Below are positions 61,675 through 64,000 of a stretch of DNA of 64,000 nt, piece after piece (within the stretch, counting starts at the first letter, position 1; each line of letters begins with the position of its first letter). A program made the position numbers and the translations under genes. This DNA comes from Motiliproteus sp. MSK22-1 (GTDB lineage Bacteria; Pseudomonadota; Gammaproteobacteria; Pseudomonadales; Balneatricaceae): NCBI RefSeq assembly GCF_001968815.1, contig NZ_MIEQ01000095.1:1-64000 (forward strand), given 5' to 3'. The notes below the pieces were generated by a model. It searched no databases and was not told the origin of the DNA. It worked only from the letters and a program-made list of their open reading frames with translations.

Positions 61675-63873
61675 GTGGGGATAAACCGATTTTACTGGGT
61701 CATCTGTTTCGGGTTGCTGGTTTGTGGAAATCTTTTCGCACAGACCATTCCAATTCCAGGTGGCTTGGGTACCGGGGCCAGTACCAGTAATACTGTTGCC
61801 GAGACCTTTTCCCTTCCACAGGTGAGTTCTCTCAGGGCTGACTGGTGGCGCAGCTTTGATAACACGACGGTTGATATTTATCAGCGAATATCTGCTCTGG
61901 AAAAACATCTGGATGAGCTGATCGCTGAGCAGCCCCCGGAATCTCTGGATGCCGCCAAAGAATACCGTAAACGAATCATTGCCAATCTTCTTAGCCTGGC
62001 CAATCTACGCAAACAAAAGACCCTTCAGACGCCGGAAATTAATGTCTTTAAGGAGGGTTATACGATTGGTGATTGGCTTGAGCTGGAAAACAGGCGGAGG
62101 AGTAAACAAAAGGAAGTGGCCGATGAACAAGCGGCCATAGAACATCTGCAAAAAGCGGTAGATACCGCAGCAAAGCAGCATGATAACGAAATGGCTATTT
62201 ATATCGGCGTTAGTGCCACAGCGCCGAATAAGGTGGTATTGGGGCTTGATATCATTGCTGCTCGGGCAACGCTGGAATTAGCCAGACAGCGCTTGTCGCA
62301 CCAGCGTAAAGAGTTCAGCGGTCTGCAGGCGAGTCTGGAGTCATTGTCGGAAGAGAAAAGTATTGCTGAAGAACGGCTGGTTGTCTCAGCAGAGGATATT
62401 TCGGCCCTGAACCAAAGACGGCTGGATCAGGAGCAGGAGCTGGCTAAAGCCAGTATCAATCTGAATCTTGCGCGATCACAAGTACTGGGCACCATTACCG
62501 ATACGGCAGAATCCGTCGCGCAAACCAGGTTGCTTGAGCAACAGGTCGTTCATGCATCAGTTGAGGAAGCTATTGCCAGACTGCGACATACCGTAACCGA
62601 TAGCTCTTTAGCTCTGACCAGTTTACTGGCAAATACCGAAGTTAATTCCAGGCAGTTACACGAGCAACTGGTCGGCTGGAGGCTTCTGATAAAGGAGACC
62701 TCATCTCGACTGGCAGGCTGGCGTGCTGAGAGTTTACGGGAACAGGGTCGGGCTCAAACGCAGTTGCTGAATCTTGCTCCGTCAGCCCTTACTCTGAAGT
62801 CAATTAATGAGGCCCGTAGTCAGCTGTCACAGGATACGCTACTGAAACTGCGGGAACTGGATGATGTTCGTCTGGATCTTGAAGCGCTGGCTGATATCTG
62901 TCAGCTGCGTCTCGCTGCACATGATGGCTTATTGAAACACTGGTGGGTCAGCACTGTGGAGACACTTAATCTAGGTTGGGTTGGAGCGTTTAATCTACTG
63001 ACTGAAAGCCTGTTTAAAATAGGTGAAACACCGGTAACCATTCTTGGATTGTTCCGGGTCGTGTTGATAATCACCGTGGCGTTAACCTTATCGAGCTTAT
63101 TGCGCCGGATGCTGGCAAAGATAGCAGCACATAATGAAGGTGAAAACCCAGCACTGTATACCGTGGGACGACTTGCCCATTATGTCATCCTGTTGGTTGG
63201 TATGATGATTGCCCTGTCATCCATTGGACTGGATTTCAGCAATATTGCGCTGGTTGCAGGGGCTCTCAGCGTGGGAATTGGCTTTGGCCTGCAATCTATT
63301 GTTAATAACTTTGTATCCGGGTTGATACTGCTGTTCGAACGATCCCTGAATGTCGGTGATTTTATCGAATTGGACTCGGGTGTTCTCGGTGTTGTGATGG
63401 AAATCAATGTCCGAAGTACACTAATCAATACAAATGATAACGTCGATATTATCGTTCCCAACTCGGAGTTGGTCAGTGCTAAAGTAACCAATTGGACACT
63501 AAGGGACACGACGCGACGGATGCGAATACCCTTTGGGGTCGCCTACGGGACTGATAAAGACCTTGTCAGAAAGGCGGTGCTGGAGGCTGCTGACCGTGTT
63601 CCTGAAACCCTCAAAGGAGCAAAAAAGCATCAGCCGCAAGTTTGGTTGGTACGGTTTGGTGATAGCAGTCTGGACTTTGAACTGGTGGTTTGGGTCAGTC
63701 AGGCAGCAGCTAAACGGCCAGCGGGGGTCAGTGCTGCCTATATGTGGGAGATTGAAACCTCATTACGACAGTATGAAATTGAAATACCGTTCCCACAACG
63801 GGATTTGCATATACGCAGTCATTTTGAACAAAATGAACCGGGGACGGTATTGACTGGCAACGATTCCGAATGA
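61675..63873 (+). CDS. Large MscS-family channel (MscK/YjeP-like, periplasmic coiled-coil domain)
   Basis: About 732 residues. A signal peptide (FYWVICFGLLVCGNLFA) is followed by some 400 residues of charged, heptad-like sequence (for example RQRLSHQRKEFSGLQASLES) that should form a periplasmic coiled coil. Membrane helices lie near 440-580, with the MscS pore segment (LVAGALSVGIGFGLQSIVNNFVSGLILL) and FERSLNVGDFIELDSGVLGVVMEI. I chose GTG 61675 because GAGGG lies 7 bases before it; the frame extends to 61648. Unlike MscK it is short, with few membrane helices before the pore. Likely an osmotic release channel. Confidence 0.88.
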   Translation: MGINRFYWVICFGLLVCGNLFAQTIPIPGGLGTGASTSNTVAETFSLPQVSSLRADWWRSFDNTTVDIYQRISALEKHLDELIAEQPPESLDAAKEYRKRIIANLLSLANLRKQKTLQTPEINVFKEGYTIGDWLELENRRRSKQKEVADEQAAIEHLQKAVDTAAKQHDNEMAIYIGVSATAPNKVVLGLDIIAARATLELARQRLSHQRKEFSGLQASLESLSEEKSIAEERLVVSAEDISALNQRRLDQEQELAKASINLNLARSQVLGTITDTAESVAQTRLLEQQVVHASVEEAIARLRHTVTDSSLALTSLLANTEVNSRQLHEQLVGWRLLIKETSSRLAGWRAESLREQGRAQTQLLNLAPSALTLKSINEARSQLSQDTLLKLRELDDVRLDLEALADICQLRLAAHDGLLKHWWVSTVETLNLGWVGAFNLLTESLFKIGETPVTILGLFRVVLIITVALTLSSLLRRMLAKIAAHNEGENPALYTVGRLAHYVILLVGMMIALSSIGLDFSNIALVAGALSVGIGFGLQSIVNNFVSGLILLFERSLNVGDFIELDSGVLGVVMEINVRSTLINTNDNVDIIVPNSELVSAKVTNWTLRDTTRRMRIPFGVAYGTDKDLVRKAVLEAADRVPETLKGAKKHQPQVWLVRFGDSSLDFELVVWVSQAAAKRPAGVSAAYMWEIETSLRQYEIEIPFPQRDLHIRSHFEQNEPGTVLTGNDSE

Positions 63874-63880
63874 ATAACTG

Positions 63881-63939
63881 AAAAGCACCGGATGCCGCAC
63901 ACTGATAATTCAGTTGTGATTCACTGGTGCTTTTTATGC
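63881..63939 (+). terminator. Terminator after the large MscS gene
   Basis: AAAAGCACC (63881-63889) pairs with GGTGCTTTT (63926-63934), and T bases follow on the plus strand. The inner 36 bases can pair further. It stands 8 bp after the stop codon. The remaining 60 bases to the window end hold nothing I can identify. Confidence 0.65.
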
Positions 63940-64000
63940 TTTTTTTATGAGATGGAATTAAAACCCTTTTGCAGAGGATGTACTGCGTCTTGGGTCGGCG

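Overview
This window most likely comes from the chromosome of a marine-type gammaproteobacterium, probably near the Oceanospirillales. That view rests on gene content: GAF-containing PtsP, a rimB-rimK-deacylase cluster, TamA/TamB, a TTT and a TRAP transporter, PuuR-type GABA-like catabolism, large CHASE hybrid kinases, and a mid-range GC content. No rRNA, tRNA or CRISPR array was seen. The taxonomic placement is inference.

Layout. About 1-6.15 kb is an accessory island. It starts with the right end of an IS3-family element and an AAA-type ATPase gene cut short at an IS-like terminus. A co-directional set follows: a cysteine/histidine-rich protein, an SF1 helicase with C-terminal zinc fingers, a protein that reads as HEPN plus OST-HTH/LOTUS, and a small zinc-ribbon protein, closed by a strong hairpin terminator. 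This is the best candidate for an undescribed, possibly defence-type, system. About 6.2-13.5 kb is a metabolic locus: Asp/Glu racemase-family protein, D-amino-acid dehydrogenase-like flavoenzyme, a TctB-TctA-TctC transporter and a LysR regulator. A structured 262-bp MITE-like element with a CTAA duplication sits exactly at the stop codon of the flavoenzyme gene. About 13.7-15.7 kb is a three-gene cassette: an aspzincin (M35-like) metallopeptidase and two paralogous small proteins, one exported and one not.

About 16-25.5 kb holds a YeiH-type exporter, a PuuR-like regulator, and an operon of GABA/5-aminovalerate aminotransferase, semialdehyde dehydrogenase and a class III CoA-transferase resembling glutarate CoA-transferase. 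This operon is divergent from a TRAP transporter, and a 28-bp perfect palindrome lies between them. A KefB-like antiporter follows.

About 27.6-42.9 kb is a signalling block. Three paralogous CHASE hybrid histidine kinases (HisKA-HATPase-pseudoreceiver-REC-HPt) and a REC-EAL phosphodiesterase lie on the minus strand. A dCACHE-like/HAMP/GGDEF diguanylate cyclase lies on the plus strand. ptsP (EI-Ntr) and mgtE follow.

About 47.3-51 kb carries rimB-like retropepsin, rimK and an AstE-like deacylase, convergent with a second RimK fused to a TrkA-C domain. tamA-tamB come next. The last 7 kb is an envelope/ion-stress group: a secreted protein of unknown function, a short DUF2062-like remnant, two MscS-type channels, a DUF432-like protein, a PsiE-like membrane protein and a ZntB/CorA transporter.
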